Source: Haematobia irritans
Taxonomy: Eukaryota; Arthropoda; Insecta; Diptera; Muscidae
Direction of reading: 5' to 3'
Assembly: GCF_050003625.1 (NCBI RefSeq)
Contig: NC_134398.1
Location: 25,141,211 to 25,205,210 of the forward strand
DNA length: 64,000 nt
Each line of letters begins with the position of its first letter. Position 1 is the first letter of the stretch. A program made the position numbers and the translations under genes. The notes beneath the pieces are model-generated. The model had not been told where the DNA came from. It ran no database searches and saw nothing but the letters and a program-made list of their open reading frames with translations. Of this stretch, positions 1 through 10,076 are shown piece by piece.

Positions 1-512
1 AAGAACGATCTCCCGATTTAACTCCTTGGGTTTCTAGAAACCGTAGTTTTTATCTGATTTGCCTGAAATTGTAAATATTCTGGTATTTAAGGCTCACAAA
101 AACGTGTATCGGATTAAGTTTTTATCGGCCCATTTGGTAATGCCTCCATATAGACCGACTTCACTTCTTGAGGGTGTAGAAGGCGCACTGATCATGAAAA
201 TTGCTTGAAACTCAATGTAAAATTTCCAGATTTTACTTCTACAGATTTAAGATTTCAAATCAAGACATTATTTTATAATTTTCTTGCACACTCACAAGAG
301 ATGTTGATGATTCCTCTAAAACTCAAACAAAAATGGTTCTTATAAATCCAGAATCTGATATAGTCCTCATAGGTGAAATCTTTAAATTTATCTTCGGGAA
401 GTGTCCTCAAGCCCTCCTGAAATTTCAAAAGAACCCCTAATATTTGGTGCATGGTGGTGGGTATTTAAGATTCGGCCCGGCCGAACTTAGTGCTGTATAT
501 ACTTGTTTTTAA
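1..512 (+). mobile_element. DINE-1-like (Helentron-derived) element, 3' part
   Basis: The right end has the 3' signature of the DINE-1-like elements of this window: GGTGGTGGGTAT, then the hairpin TTCGGCCCGGCCGAA (471-485, 7-bp arms around one C), then ACTTGT and a T run at 501-510. The left end is cut by the window edge. The body does not match the 153-bp internal units of the other elements, so this is a separate subfamily. No coding capacity is seen. That DINE-1/INE-1 elements are non-autonomous Helentron relatives with a 3' hairpin is established knowledge; the assignment here is by recognition. Confidence 0.6.
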
Positions 513-678
513 TTAATTCAATTAAAAATTTAATTGATGTTGTTTACAAAACTCAATTGATTTCCTAAATTAAAAACGTGTCTATTTTCAATTACTTTGT
601 TATATGACTTTGTGTTTTTAGTTTGACTAAAAAATTGATTGTTTGAAATAAATTTTTATTTAAAAATTAAAAAAAAAA
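513..678. other. AT-rich spacer
   Basis: AT-rich sequence with repeated AATTGAT-like words and a terminal A run. No gene or recognisable element is seen. Confidence 0.6.
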
Positions 679-2215
679 ACAAGTAAGGGAAGTCTAAAGT
701 CGGGCGGGGCCGACTATATTATACTCTGCACCACTTTGTAGATCTAAATTTTCGATACCATATCACATCCGTCAAATGTGCTGGGTGCTATATATAAAGG
801 TTTGTCCCAAATACATACGTTTAAATATCACTCGATTTGGATAGAATTTGATAGACTTTTACAAAACCTATAGACTCAAAATTTAAGTTGGCTAATGCTC
901 TAGGGTGGAACACAATGTTAGTAAAAAAATATGGAAAACATTTAAATCTGAAGCAATTTTAAGGAAACTTTCCAAGAGGCTCCAAAACCAATTCTCGGGA
1001 TATGGATATGGACCACTTCGTTAAATATCATGGTTGTTAAATATCATATACTACCACCACGTACAAAATTTCAACCAGATCGGATGAATTTTGCTTCTCT
1101 AACAGGCACCGGAGGTCAAATCTGGGGATCGGTTTATATGGGGGCTATACATAATTATGGACTGATATGAACCAATTCTTGCATGGTTATTGGATACCAT
1201 ATACTAACATCACGTACCAAATTTACACCGAATCGGATAAATTTTGCTCTTCCAAGGGGCTCCGGAAGTTAAATCTGGGGATCGGTTTATATGGGGGCTA
1301 TATATAATTATGCACCGATTTCAACCAATTTTTGCATGGGTGTTTGAGGCCATATATTAACACCACGTACCAAATATCAACTGAATCAAATGAATTTTAG
1401 TCTTCCAAGAGGCTCCGGAGGTCAAATCTGGTGATCGGTTTATATGGGGGCTATATATAATTATGCACAGATGTGGACCAATTTTTGCATGGTTGTTAGA
1501 GACCATATACTAACACCATGTACCACATTTCAGCCGGATCGGATGAAATTTGATTCTGTTAGAGGATCCGCAAACCAAATTTGGGGGTCCGTTTATATGG
1601 GGGCTATACGTAAAAATGGACCGATATGGCCCATTTGCAATACCATTCGGCCTACATCAATAACAACTACTTGTGCCAAGTTTCAAGTCGATAGCTTGTT
1701 TCGTTCGGAAGTTAGCGTGATTTCAACGGAAGGACGGATGGACGGACGGACATGCTCAGATCGACTCAGAATTTCACACGACCCGGAATATATATACCTT
1801 ATGGGGTCGTAGAGCAATATTTCGATGTGTTACAAACGCAATTAGTTTTATGTTTGTGCAAAATTTCAAGCAAATCAGTGTAAAACACTGGCTTCTGGAC
1901 CCGTATAAGTGCATATCGGGCGAAAGATATATATGGGAGCTATATCTAAATCTGATCCGATTTCTTCCAAAATCAATTGGGTTCTATTCTGAACCAAAGC
2001 ACATACTTGTGCCAAATTTGGTGTCGATTGGACTAAAACTGCGACTTAGATTTTGATCACAAAAATGTGTTCATAGACATGGCTATATCGACTCAGGAGC
2101 CCACTCTGAGCATTTTTGCCAAAGACACCATGTGTCTATCTCGTCTCCTTCTGGGTGTTGCAAACATATGCACTAACTTATAATACCCTGTTCCACAGTG
2201 TGGCGCAGGGTATAA
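679..2215 (-). mobile_element. DINE-1-like element, mosaic of two subfamilies
   Basis: The 3' end is at the left: ACAAGT (679-684), then the hairpin GTCGG/CCGAC (699-714), then a TATACTCTGCACCAC motif. From about 1024 the body switches to subfamily II 153-bp tandem units (GGTTTATATGGGGGCTATA at about 1130, 1285 and 1436). These end in a GACGGACG stretch and a TTTATGGGGTC-like block. Near 1838 it switches back to subfamily I. The 5' end at the right is a hairpin with TACCCTG (2184-2190) and CAGGGTA (2206-2212) arms. Open frames at 1444-1812 and 1850-2056 are repeat translations, not genes. Confidence 0.7.
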
Positions 2216-2454
2216 TTTTCATCACTTTCTTAAGTGACTTAGTTTTTTTAGTTTTTGATCACAAAAATGTGTTCATAGACATGGCTATATCGACTCAGGA
2301 GCCCACCCTGAGCATTTTTGCCAAAGACACCATGTGTCTATCTCGTCTTCTTTTGGGAGTTGCAAACATATGCACTAACTTATAATACCCTGTTCCACAG
2401 TGTGGCGCAGGGTATAAATTTCATCACTTTCTTAAGTGACTTAGTTTTTCCAGT
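2051..2454 (-). repeat. 202-bp tandem duplication of a DINE-1-like 5' end
   Basis: The block starting TTTTGATCAC at 2051 recurs at 2253 and runs through a second 5' hairpin (arms 2386-2392 and 2408-2414, exactly 202 bp from the first). Only a few substitutions separate the copies. The duplicated unit holds the terminal block, the hairpin and about 35 bp of flank. Confidence 0.85.
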
Positions 2455-2666
2455 TGGATTAAAAAGTTAATTGTAACAATTAATGTTATAATTAAAAATT
2501 TAAAAATTTTCAATAATTGACTTAATTAATTTAATGATTCTAGCTTGATTAAAAAGATAATTGTATTAGTTAATTTATTAATTGAAAAAAATTGTAAAAT
2601 TGAAGCAACTTTTTAATTGGAAATATTTTGGTGATATTTTTTCTGAGCAGAAATATTGATTTTAGG
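2455..2666. other. AT-rich spacer
   Basis: Low-complexity AATTAA-rich sequence. No gene or element border is visible. Confidence 0.6.
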
Positions 2667-2780
2667 GCCTATTAAATATATACCGATCAACTCAGAATCA
2701 ACTCTTGAGTCGATCTAGTCCTTCTGTCCGTCCGTCTGTCAATGTGTTTGTTGTTCGCAGGATTCCGGTCGCATTTATTT
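2667..2780 (+). mobile_element. DINE-1-like fragment (5' block)
   Basis: It contains a TATTAAATATATACCGATC block, a GAGTCGATCT motif, a CTGTCCGTCCGTCTGTC stretch and GTTCGCAGGATTCCGGTCGC. The same order occurs in the longer element at 32340-32450. It is cut at the right by the 29-bp array. Confidence 0.6.
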
Positions 2781-3102
2781 ATAAAAATTTTGTTTCTACA
2801 GAAAATGTTGTCAAAATTGTATCTCTATAGAAAATTTGATCAATATAATATTTCTGTAGATAATTTTGTCAAAATTGTATTTCTATAGAAAAATAGGTCA
2901 ATATTTTATTTTTGTCGAAAATTTTGTCAAAATTGTATTTCTATAGAAAATTTTGTCAAAATTGTATTTCTATAGATTTTTTCAACAGTCAAAATTTTAT
3001 TTCCATAGAAAATTTTGTCAAAATTTTAATTATATAAAATGTGTTTTAAAATTTTTGTCAAAATTTTATTTCTATAGAGAATTTTGTCAAAATTTTATTT
3101 AA

Positions 3103-3418
3103 TAGGTTAGGTTAGGTTAGGTGGCAGCCCGAAGCATCAGGCTCACTTAGACTATTCAGTCCAATGCGATGACACAGTGGTGAACTTCTATCTTATCACT
3201 GAGTGCTGCCTCATTCCATGTTAAACTCAATGGCAAGAGACATCCTTTTTATAGCCGAGTCCGAACGGCGTTCCACATTGCAGTGCAACCACTAAGAGAA
3301 GCTTTGAAACTTTCAGAAATGTCACCAGCATTACTGAGGTAGGATAATCCACCGTTGAAAAAATCTTTTTGGTGTTCAGTCGAAGCAGGAATCGAACCCA
3401 CGACCTTGTGTATGCAAG
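3103..3418 (-). mobile_element. tRNA-derived SINE, 5'-truncated
   Basis: Reverse-strand copy of the SINE that is complete at 27472-27824. Its tail is at the left as a GGTTA pentamer run. The right end stops at TATGCAAG, inside the tRNA-like anticodon arm, so box B (complement of GGAATCGAACC) is present and box A is missing. The 29-bp array resumes directly on both sides. Confidence 0.8.
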
Positions 3419-4370
3419 AAAATTTTGTTAAATGTTTATTTCTATAGAAAATGTTCTTAAAATTTTATTTATATAAAAATTTTTGTTAAAATTTTATTTC
3501 TATAGAAATTTTTGTCAAAATTTTATTTCTTTAGAAAAATTTTTCAAAATTTTATTTCTATAGAAAATTTTGTCAAAATTTTATTTTTTTAGAAAAATTT
3601 TTCAAAATTTTATTTCTATAGAAAACTTTGTTAACATTTTATTTCTTTAAAAAAATTTTTCAACATTTTATTCCTATAGAAAGTTTTGTCAGCATTTTTT
3701 TCTTTAGGACATTTTGTCAAAATTTTATTTCTGTCGAACATTTTGTTAACATTCTATTTTTATAGAACATTTTGTCAAAATTTCATTTCTATGGAAAAAT
3801 TTTTCAAAATTTTATTACTATAGAAAAGTTTGTCAAATTTTTATTTCTATAAAAATTTTCGACAAAGATTTATTACTATAGGAAATTTTTACATATGTTT
3901 ATTACAATTTTTGTCAAAAATTACATCCTGTGGAAAATTTTGTCACAATTAACATTCTATAGAAAATTTTGTCTATAGAAAATTTGTCAAAATTTTATTT
4001 CTATAAAAAATTTAGTCAAAATTTTATTTCTTTAGAAAATTTTGTCAAAATTTTATTTCTATAAAAAAATTTACCAAAATTGTATTTCTATAGATAACTT
4101 TGTTAACTTTTTATTTGGATAGAAAAATTTGTCAAAATTGTATTTATATAGAAAATTTTATCAAAATTTTATTTCTATAGAAAATTTTACTTTTATAGAA
4201 ATTTTGTCAAATCTTTATTGCTATACAAAAATTAGTCAAATCTCTATGGAAATTTGTATAAAAATTTTATTTTTATAGAAAATTTTGTTAAAATTTTATT
4301 TTTATAGAAAATTTTGTTAAAATTTTATTTCTATAAAATTTTTTTTTAAACTTTATATTTACAGAAAATT

Positions 4371-4580
4371 TTTTCATTTTTTTTATTTTATTTATTTATT
4401 AAAATCCTTATTATAATTACAAATTATAATAAATATATAACCAATAAAAAAACAAATAGCAACTTAGGCTATCGGCTTAAGTAATATCTGACTAATGAGG
4501 AAGAGTTATAAAAATATAATATAAAAAAAAAAATAAAAATAAATAAGTAATATAAAAAATTCTACTTCATATTTTATAGT
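4371..4580. repeat. AT-rich insert with a second copy at about 37640
   Basis: A stretch of TTTAT and A-rich sequence breaks the array. Its core (AGCAACTTAGGCTATCGGCT) resembles GCTAACAACATAGGCTTTCG near 37700, where it is again preceded by a TTTATTTATTTATA run. It is probably a dispersed repeat of unknown class. Confidence 0.4.
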
Positions 4581-5045
4581 GTAAATTAAAATTTTTATAG
4601 TCAACATTTTATTTCTATAGAAGTTTTTGTCAAAATTTTCTTTCTGTAGAAAAATTTTTCAAAATTTTTTGAAAATTTTGTAAAAATTATATTTCAATAG
4701 AAAATTTTGTAAAAATTATATTTCAATAGAAAATCTTGTCAAAATTCTATATAAAAAAAATTGTCAAAATTTTATTTCTATGGAAAATTTAGTCAAAATT
4801 TTATTTCTATAGAAAGTGTATTTAAAATATTATTTATGTAAAAAATTTTGTTAAATTTTTTTTTTGTATAAATTTTATTTCTATTTTGTCAAATTTTGTT
4901 TAGTTTTAGATATAAAAAATTTTGTTAAAATTTTATTTATATAAAATTTTTTGTTAAAATATTATTTCTTTGGAAAATGTTGTCAACATTTTATCTGCAT
5001 AGAAAATATTTGTCAAAGTTTATTTCTATAGAAAATGTTATCTTA

Positions 5046-5150
5046 GTTGGTCAGGTATATTTTGCAAAATCTTCCAAAACATCCAGAACTCTACCAATCT
5101 ACCAAACAGTCTCCAAGTTTTGGTAAAATTCTGCCAACTGTGGCAACCAT
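5046..5150 (+). repeat. Array border module (GGTAAAATT...GGCAACCATA)
   Basis: At the right edge of the array, repeated CTACCAA words are followed by TTTTGGTAAAATTCTGCC and GTGGCAACCATAG. The same combination edges arrays near 16752-16824, 42891, 43005, 48960-49075 and 58258, and inverted at 19194-19276. It probably represents the end of an element that carries the array. Confidence 0.5.
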
Positions 5151-6217
5151 AGTTATTACAGATTTTTTCAAATGTCTTATTCACTATCTCAACTTGTATA
5201 AAACATCATTACAAATATTTGGTTTACAACCTCGATCATCTGAGGGAATTTGCTTAAATGTACAAAATATTTTCTTATCGCATAAATGCTTGCATATCCT
5301 GTATTAAATTTTAACGATTCCCCAACTATTTCATTAGCCCCCTAATTAGCTGCAAACAGTTTCCACTACGAAATGCAAGGAAGTTACTTTAGAAATTCCA
5401 TAGGATTTTTGTGGAAAAGTGCAATTTAGTGAAAGAAATAAAATTGCACCTCTGTAATTCTTGGCCATTTAACTATAAAAGCCATGTCCGACACCTGTAA
5501 ACAACAATAAGGCACCATAACAATTGTGTTGTAGTGGTATTCCATTCACATTGATTGTGTGCAAAAGAATAGGTGTGTATGTGGTGTACACATACACCAA
5601 CAAATCCACACACTTGCACAGAGCCATTTACAGTTCAGTTAACCATTCATAGACAGACAATGCCATTGCTGAGCCAACGGAAGGAGACGGTGTAAATTTA
5701 TAGAGGGTTCGTATTAGTGTCTGTATGTGTGTTTAAACTTACCCGCTTATTCTTATTCACGGTGACATTAGTGTTGACATTGTACAGAGACTATAGAGTC
5801 ACATATAGCCAGCCACACATATCCTCAAATATTAGCTTTGAAACAAGGAAACCCAAAGGGTGAAAATCACACGTGCATGCTGTGAATTTCTAATTGCTGT
5901 TTTATGCTAAGGACACGCATAAGTTGCGAAAACTTAAAAGCACTTTCTTTATAGAAAATGCACTGAAAAAATATTGTTGTAAAGCCAAAAACTTCATGTA
6001 CTTATAATACGAATGCGAATTTTGCTTAGAATAGAAGAAGAACTTCTATGACATTAAGTTTATTTCCTTGTCGAAAAGTCGATGCATTTTTCAATGAAGT
6101 CGTTTTGTATCTTAACATGAGTATCTTAACATTAAAGAAAATTTTGTTTGATTAAGGTCAAAATTAACGAAATCGTCCTTAAAATTGTTGAATTTTTGTA
6201 TCTTTACTACAAAGCAA
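5151..6217. other. Non-repeat sequence, no gene seen
   Basis: About 1 kb of more complex sequence with CA/TG-rich stretches (5570-5610). An 86-codon frame begins at 5047 in array border sequence and has no recognisable domain, so it is not called. This could be ordinary intergenic or intronic DNA. No promoter or splice structure can be supported. Confidence 0.5.
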
Positions 6218-7375
6218 ACAAGTAAGTAAAGTCTAAAGACGGACGGGGCCGATTATACTATGTCGTTCACCACCGTATAGACCAAAATTGTTCATACCAT
6301 CTCAAATCCTTCGAATTTAGAAATAAAATTTTGACAAAATTTTCTATAGAAATAAAATTTTTACAAAATTTTCTATAGAAATAAAAATTTGACAAAATTT
6401 AATATAGAAATGAAATTTTGACAAAATTTCCTAAAGAAATGAAGTTTTGACTAAATTTCCTATAGAAATGAAATTTTGACAAAATTTCTTATAGAAATGA
6501 AATTTTTACAAAATTTCTTGTAGAAATAAAATTTTGACAAAATTTCATAAAGAAATGAAATTTTGACAATATTTCCTATAGAAATGAAATTTTGACAAAA
6601 TTTCCTATAGAAATTAAATTTCGACAAAATTTCCTTTAGAAATGAAATTTAGACAAAATTTCCTATAGAAATGAAATTTTGACAAAATTTCCTATAGAAA
6701 TGAAGATTTGACAAAAATTCCTATAGAAATGAAATTTTGACAAAATTTTCTTCACAAATGAAATCTTGACAAAATTTCCTATAGAAATGAAATTTTGATA
6801 AAATTTCCTATAGAAATGAAATTTTGACAAAATTTCCTATCGAAATGAAGTTTTGACAAAAATTCCTATAGAAATGAAATTTTGACAAAATTTTCTTCAC
6901 AAATGAAATCTTGAAAAAATTTCCTATAGAAATGACATTTTGATAAAATTTCCTATAAAAATGAAATTTGGACAAAATTTCCTACAGAAATGAAATGTTT
7001 ACAAAATTTCCTATTGAAATGAAATCTTGACAAAATTTCCTATAGAAATGAAATTTTGACAAAATTTCCTATAGAAATGAAATTTTGACAAAATTTCCTA
7101 TAGAAATGAAATTTTGATAAAATTTCCTATAGAAATGAAATTTTGACAAAATTTCCTATAGCAATGAAGGTTTGACAAAAATTCCTATAGAAATGAAATT
7201 TTGACAAAATTTTCTTCACAAATGAAATCTTGACAAAATTTCCTATAGAAATGAAATGGTGACAAAATTTCTTTTAGGAATAAAATTTTGACAAAATTTC
7301 ATATAGAAATGAAATTTTGACAAAATTTCCTATAGAAATGAAATTTTGACAAAATTTTATATAGAAATAACATTT

Positions 7376-7588
7376 CTAATAATTGGTTGATAGTTTTGCT
7401 ACAAGTAGAGGTTGCTGATGAGGAATGTGGTAATTCCGAAACGTGCGTCCATCCAACCATCTTGCAGTCTATAGGGCTTTACCCAAATATATTAAATTTG
7501 ACAAACATTCCTTTCCTCTGTTGGTTAAGCTACTCTTGTAGTTTAGTCAACACAATGGTTTTAAAGCTGAGATCAAAACAACAAATAG
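7376..7588 (+). repeat. Hammerhead-bearing module, copy 1
   Basis: A 213-bp non-29-mer island inside the array, starting near TAATAATTGGTTGATAG and ending near GAGATCAAAACAACAA. It carries the ribozyme core and a downstream block (GGTTAAGCTACTCTTGTAGT) also found inverted at 19340, 22060 and 25990. The open frame at 7387-7602 is not believed to be coding. Confidence 0.8.
7399..7467 (+). ncRNA. Hammerhead ribozyme motif, copy 1 (weakened)
   Basis: Core CTGATGA is at 7415-7421 and GAAA at 7438-7441. Stem II is GGAAT (7422-7426) with ATTCC (7433-7437), loop GTGGTA. The cleavage triplet is GTC (7447-7449). Inner stem I pairs GGTTG (7410-7414) with CATCC (7450-7454) with one mismatch. The outer stem I pairs CTACAAG (7399-7405) with CTTGCAG (7461-7467) with one mismatch. 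Stem III is only about 2-3 bp (ACGTGCGT). The core is intact but both parts of stem I are weakened. Confidence 0.7.
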
Positions 7589-9014
7589 AAATAAAATTTT
7601 GACAAAATTTTCTATTGAAATAAAATTTTGGCAAAATTTTCTATAGAAATAGAATTTTGGGCAGAAATAAAGTTTTGACATAATTTTCTAATAAAAAAAA
7701 TTCACAAAATTTTTTATAGAAATCAAATTTTGACAAAATTTTTTATAGAAATAAAATTTCGACAAAATTGTCTAAAGTAATCAAATTTTGACAAAATTGT
7801 TCATGGGAATACAATTTTGACAATATGTTCTATAGAAATAAAATTTTTACAAAATTTTCTATAAAAATAAAGTTTTGACAAAATTTTCCATAGAAAGAAA
7901 ATTTTGACAAAATTTTCCATTGAAATAAAATTTTGACACAATTTTTTATAGAAATAAAATTTGGACAAAATTTCCTATAGAAATAAAATTTTGACAAAAT
8001 TTTCTATAGGAAAAAATGTTGACAAAATTTTCCATTGAAATAAAATTTTGACAAAATTTTCTAAAGCAATAAAATATTGATAAAATTTTCTATCGAAATA
8101 AAATTTTGACAAAATTTTCTATTTTTTATAGAAATCAAATTTTGACAAAATTTTTTATAGAAATAAAATTTCGACAAAATTTTCTAAAGTAATCAAATTT
8201 TGACAAAATTGTTCATGGGAATACAATTTTGACAATATGTTCTATAGAAATAAAATTTTTACAAAATTTTCTATAAAAATAAAGTTTTGACAAAATTTTC
8301 CATAGAAAGAAAATTTTGACAAAATTTTCCATTGAAATAAAATTTTGACACAATTTTTTATAGAAATAAAATTTGGACAAAATTTCCTATAGAAATAAAA
8401 TTTTGACAAAATTTTCTATAGGAAAAAATGTTGACAAAATTTTCCATTGAAATAAAATTTTGACAAAATTTTCTAAAGCAATAAAATATTGATAAAATTT
8501 TCTATCGAAATAAAATTTTGACAAAATTTTCTATAGAAATAAATTTTTGGCAAAATTTTCTATAGAAATAAAATTTTAACAAAATTTTCTATAGAAATGA
8601 AATTTTGACAAAATTTTCTATAGAAATAAAATTTTGATAAGATTTTCTATACAAAAAAAAAAATTTGACAAAATTGTCCATTGAAATAAAATTTTGACAA
8701 AATTTTCTATAGCAATAAAATATTGATAAAATTTTCTATAGAAATAAAATTTTGACAAAATTTTCTATAGAAATAAAATTTTGACAAAATTTTCTATAGA
8801 AATAAATTTTTGGCAAAATTTTCTATAGAAATAAAATTTTAACAAAATTTTCTATAGAAATGAAATTTTGACAAGATTTTCTATAGAAATAAAATTTTGA
8901 TAAGATTTTCTATACAAAAAAAAATTTTGACAAAATTGTCCATTGAAATGAAATCTTGACAAAATTTCCTATAGAAATGAAATTTTGACAAAATTTTATA
9001 TAGAAATAACATTT

Positions 9015-9227
9015 CTAATAATTGGTTGATAGTTTTGCTGGAAGTAGAGGATGCTGATGAGGAATGTGGTAATTCCGAAACGTGCGTCCATCCAACCATC
9101 TTGCAGTCTATAGGGCTTTACCCAAATATATTAAATTTGACAAACATTCCTTTCCTCTGTTGGTTAAGCTACTCTTGTAGTTTAGTCAACACAATGGTTT
9201 TAAAGCTGAGATCAAAACAACAAATAG
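9015..9227 (+). repeat. Hammerhead-bearing module, copy 2
   Basis: Direct repeat of the module at 7376-7588, differing by a few substitutions near the ribozyme (GGAAGTAGAGGATG here against ACAAGTAGAGGTTG). Both flanks are GAC-orientation 29-mers. Confidence 0.8.
9038..9106 (+). ncRNA. Hammerhead ribozyme motif, copy 2 (core complete)
   Basis: CTGATGA is at 9054-9060 and GAAA at 9077-9080. Stem II is GGAAT (9061-9065) with ATTCC (9072-9076). Inner stem I is GGATG (9049-9053) with CATCC (9089-9093), fully paired. The GTC cleavage triplet is at 9086-9088. The outer helix is CTGGAAG (9038-9044) with CTTGCAG (9100-9106), one mismatch. The internal loop of stem I (TAGA opposite AACCAT) faces loop II GTGGTA, the layout in which type I hammerheads make tertiary contacts. 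Stem III is minimal. Confidence 0.8.
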
Positions 9228-10076
9228 AAATAAAATTTTGACAAAATTTTCTATTGAAATAAAATTTTGGTAAAATTTTCTATAGAAATAGAATTTTGGG
9301 CAGAAATAAAGTTTTGACATAATTTTCTAATAAAAAAAAATTCACAAAATTTTTTATAGAAATCAAATTTTGACAAAATTTTTTATAGAAATAAAATTTC
9401 GACAAAATTTTCTAAAGTAATCAAATTTTGACAAAATTGTTCATGGGAATACAATTTTGACAATATGTTCTATAGAAATAAAATTTTTACAAAATTTTCT
9501 ATAAAAATAAAGTTTTGACAAAATTTTCCATAGAAAGAAAATTTTGACAAAATTTTCCATTGAAATAAAATTTTGACAAAATTTTTTATAGAAATAAAAT
9601 TTGGACAAAATTTCCTATAGAAATAAAATTTTGACAAAATTTTCTATAGAAATAAAATTTTGATAAGATTTTCTATACAAAAAAAAAAAAAATTGACAAA
9701 CTTGTCCATTGAAATAAAATTTTGACAAAATTTTCTATAGCAATAAAATATTGATAAAATTTTCTATAGAAATAAAATTTTGACAAAATTTCCTATAGAA
9801 AAAAATTTTGACAAAATTTTCTATAGAAATAAAATTTTAACAAAATTTTTTATAGAAATAAAATTTTAACAAAATTTTTATAGAAATTAAATTTTGACAA
9901 CATTTTTTATAGAAATAAAATTTTGACAAAATTTCCTATAGAAATAAAATTTTGACAAAATTTTCTATAGAAAAAAAAATTTTGACAAAAGTTTCTATAG
10001 AAATAACATTTTACAAAATATTTTATAGAAATAAAATGTTGACAAAATTTCCATAGAAATAAAATCTTGAAAAATT

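Larger units (their letters stand above)
2781..5045 (+). repeat. 29-bp tandem array A1 (GTC orientation)
   Basis: Degenerate tandem copies of a 29-bp monomer: the palindrome TTTCTATAGAAA, then ATTTTGTCAAAAT, then TTTA. Copies diverge more than in the central arrays, with many small indels. The array is interrupted by a SINE at 3103-3418 and an unrelated AT-rich insert at 4371-4580. Short open frames here are translations of the monomer. Confidence 0.9.
7376..9660. repeat. 1.64-kb direct duplication inside array A2
   Basis: The hammerhead module and its downstream array variants recur with an offset of about 1640 bp (core 7415 and 9054; a TTTTTATAGAAATCAAATTT variant at 7711 and 9351). A partial copy of the downstream part also occurs at 8123, 412 bp after 7711. 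Diagnostic variants such as TTGTTCATGGGAATACAAT travel with the copies. Confidence 0.8.

Noticed and set aside
5565..5612. GTGTGTATGTGGTGTACACATACACC as a regulatory palindrome
   Set aside because: The symmetry is imperfect and lies in CA/TG-rich sequence, where such pairing is expected by chance.
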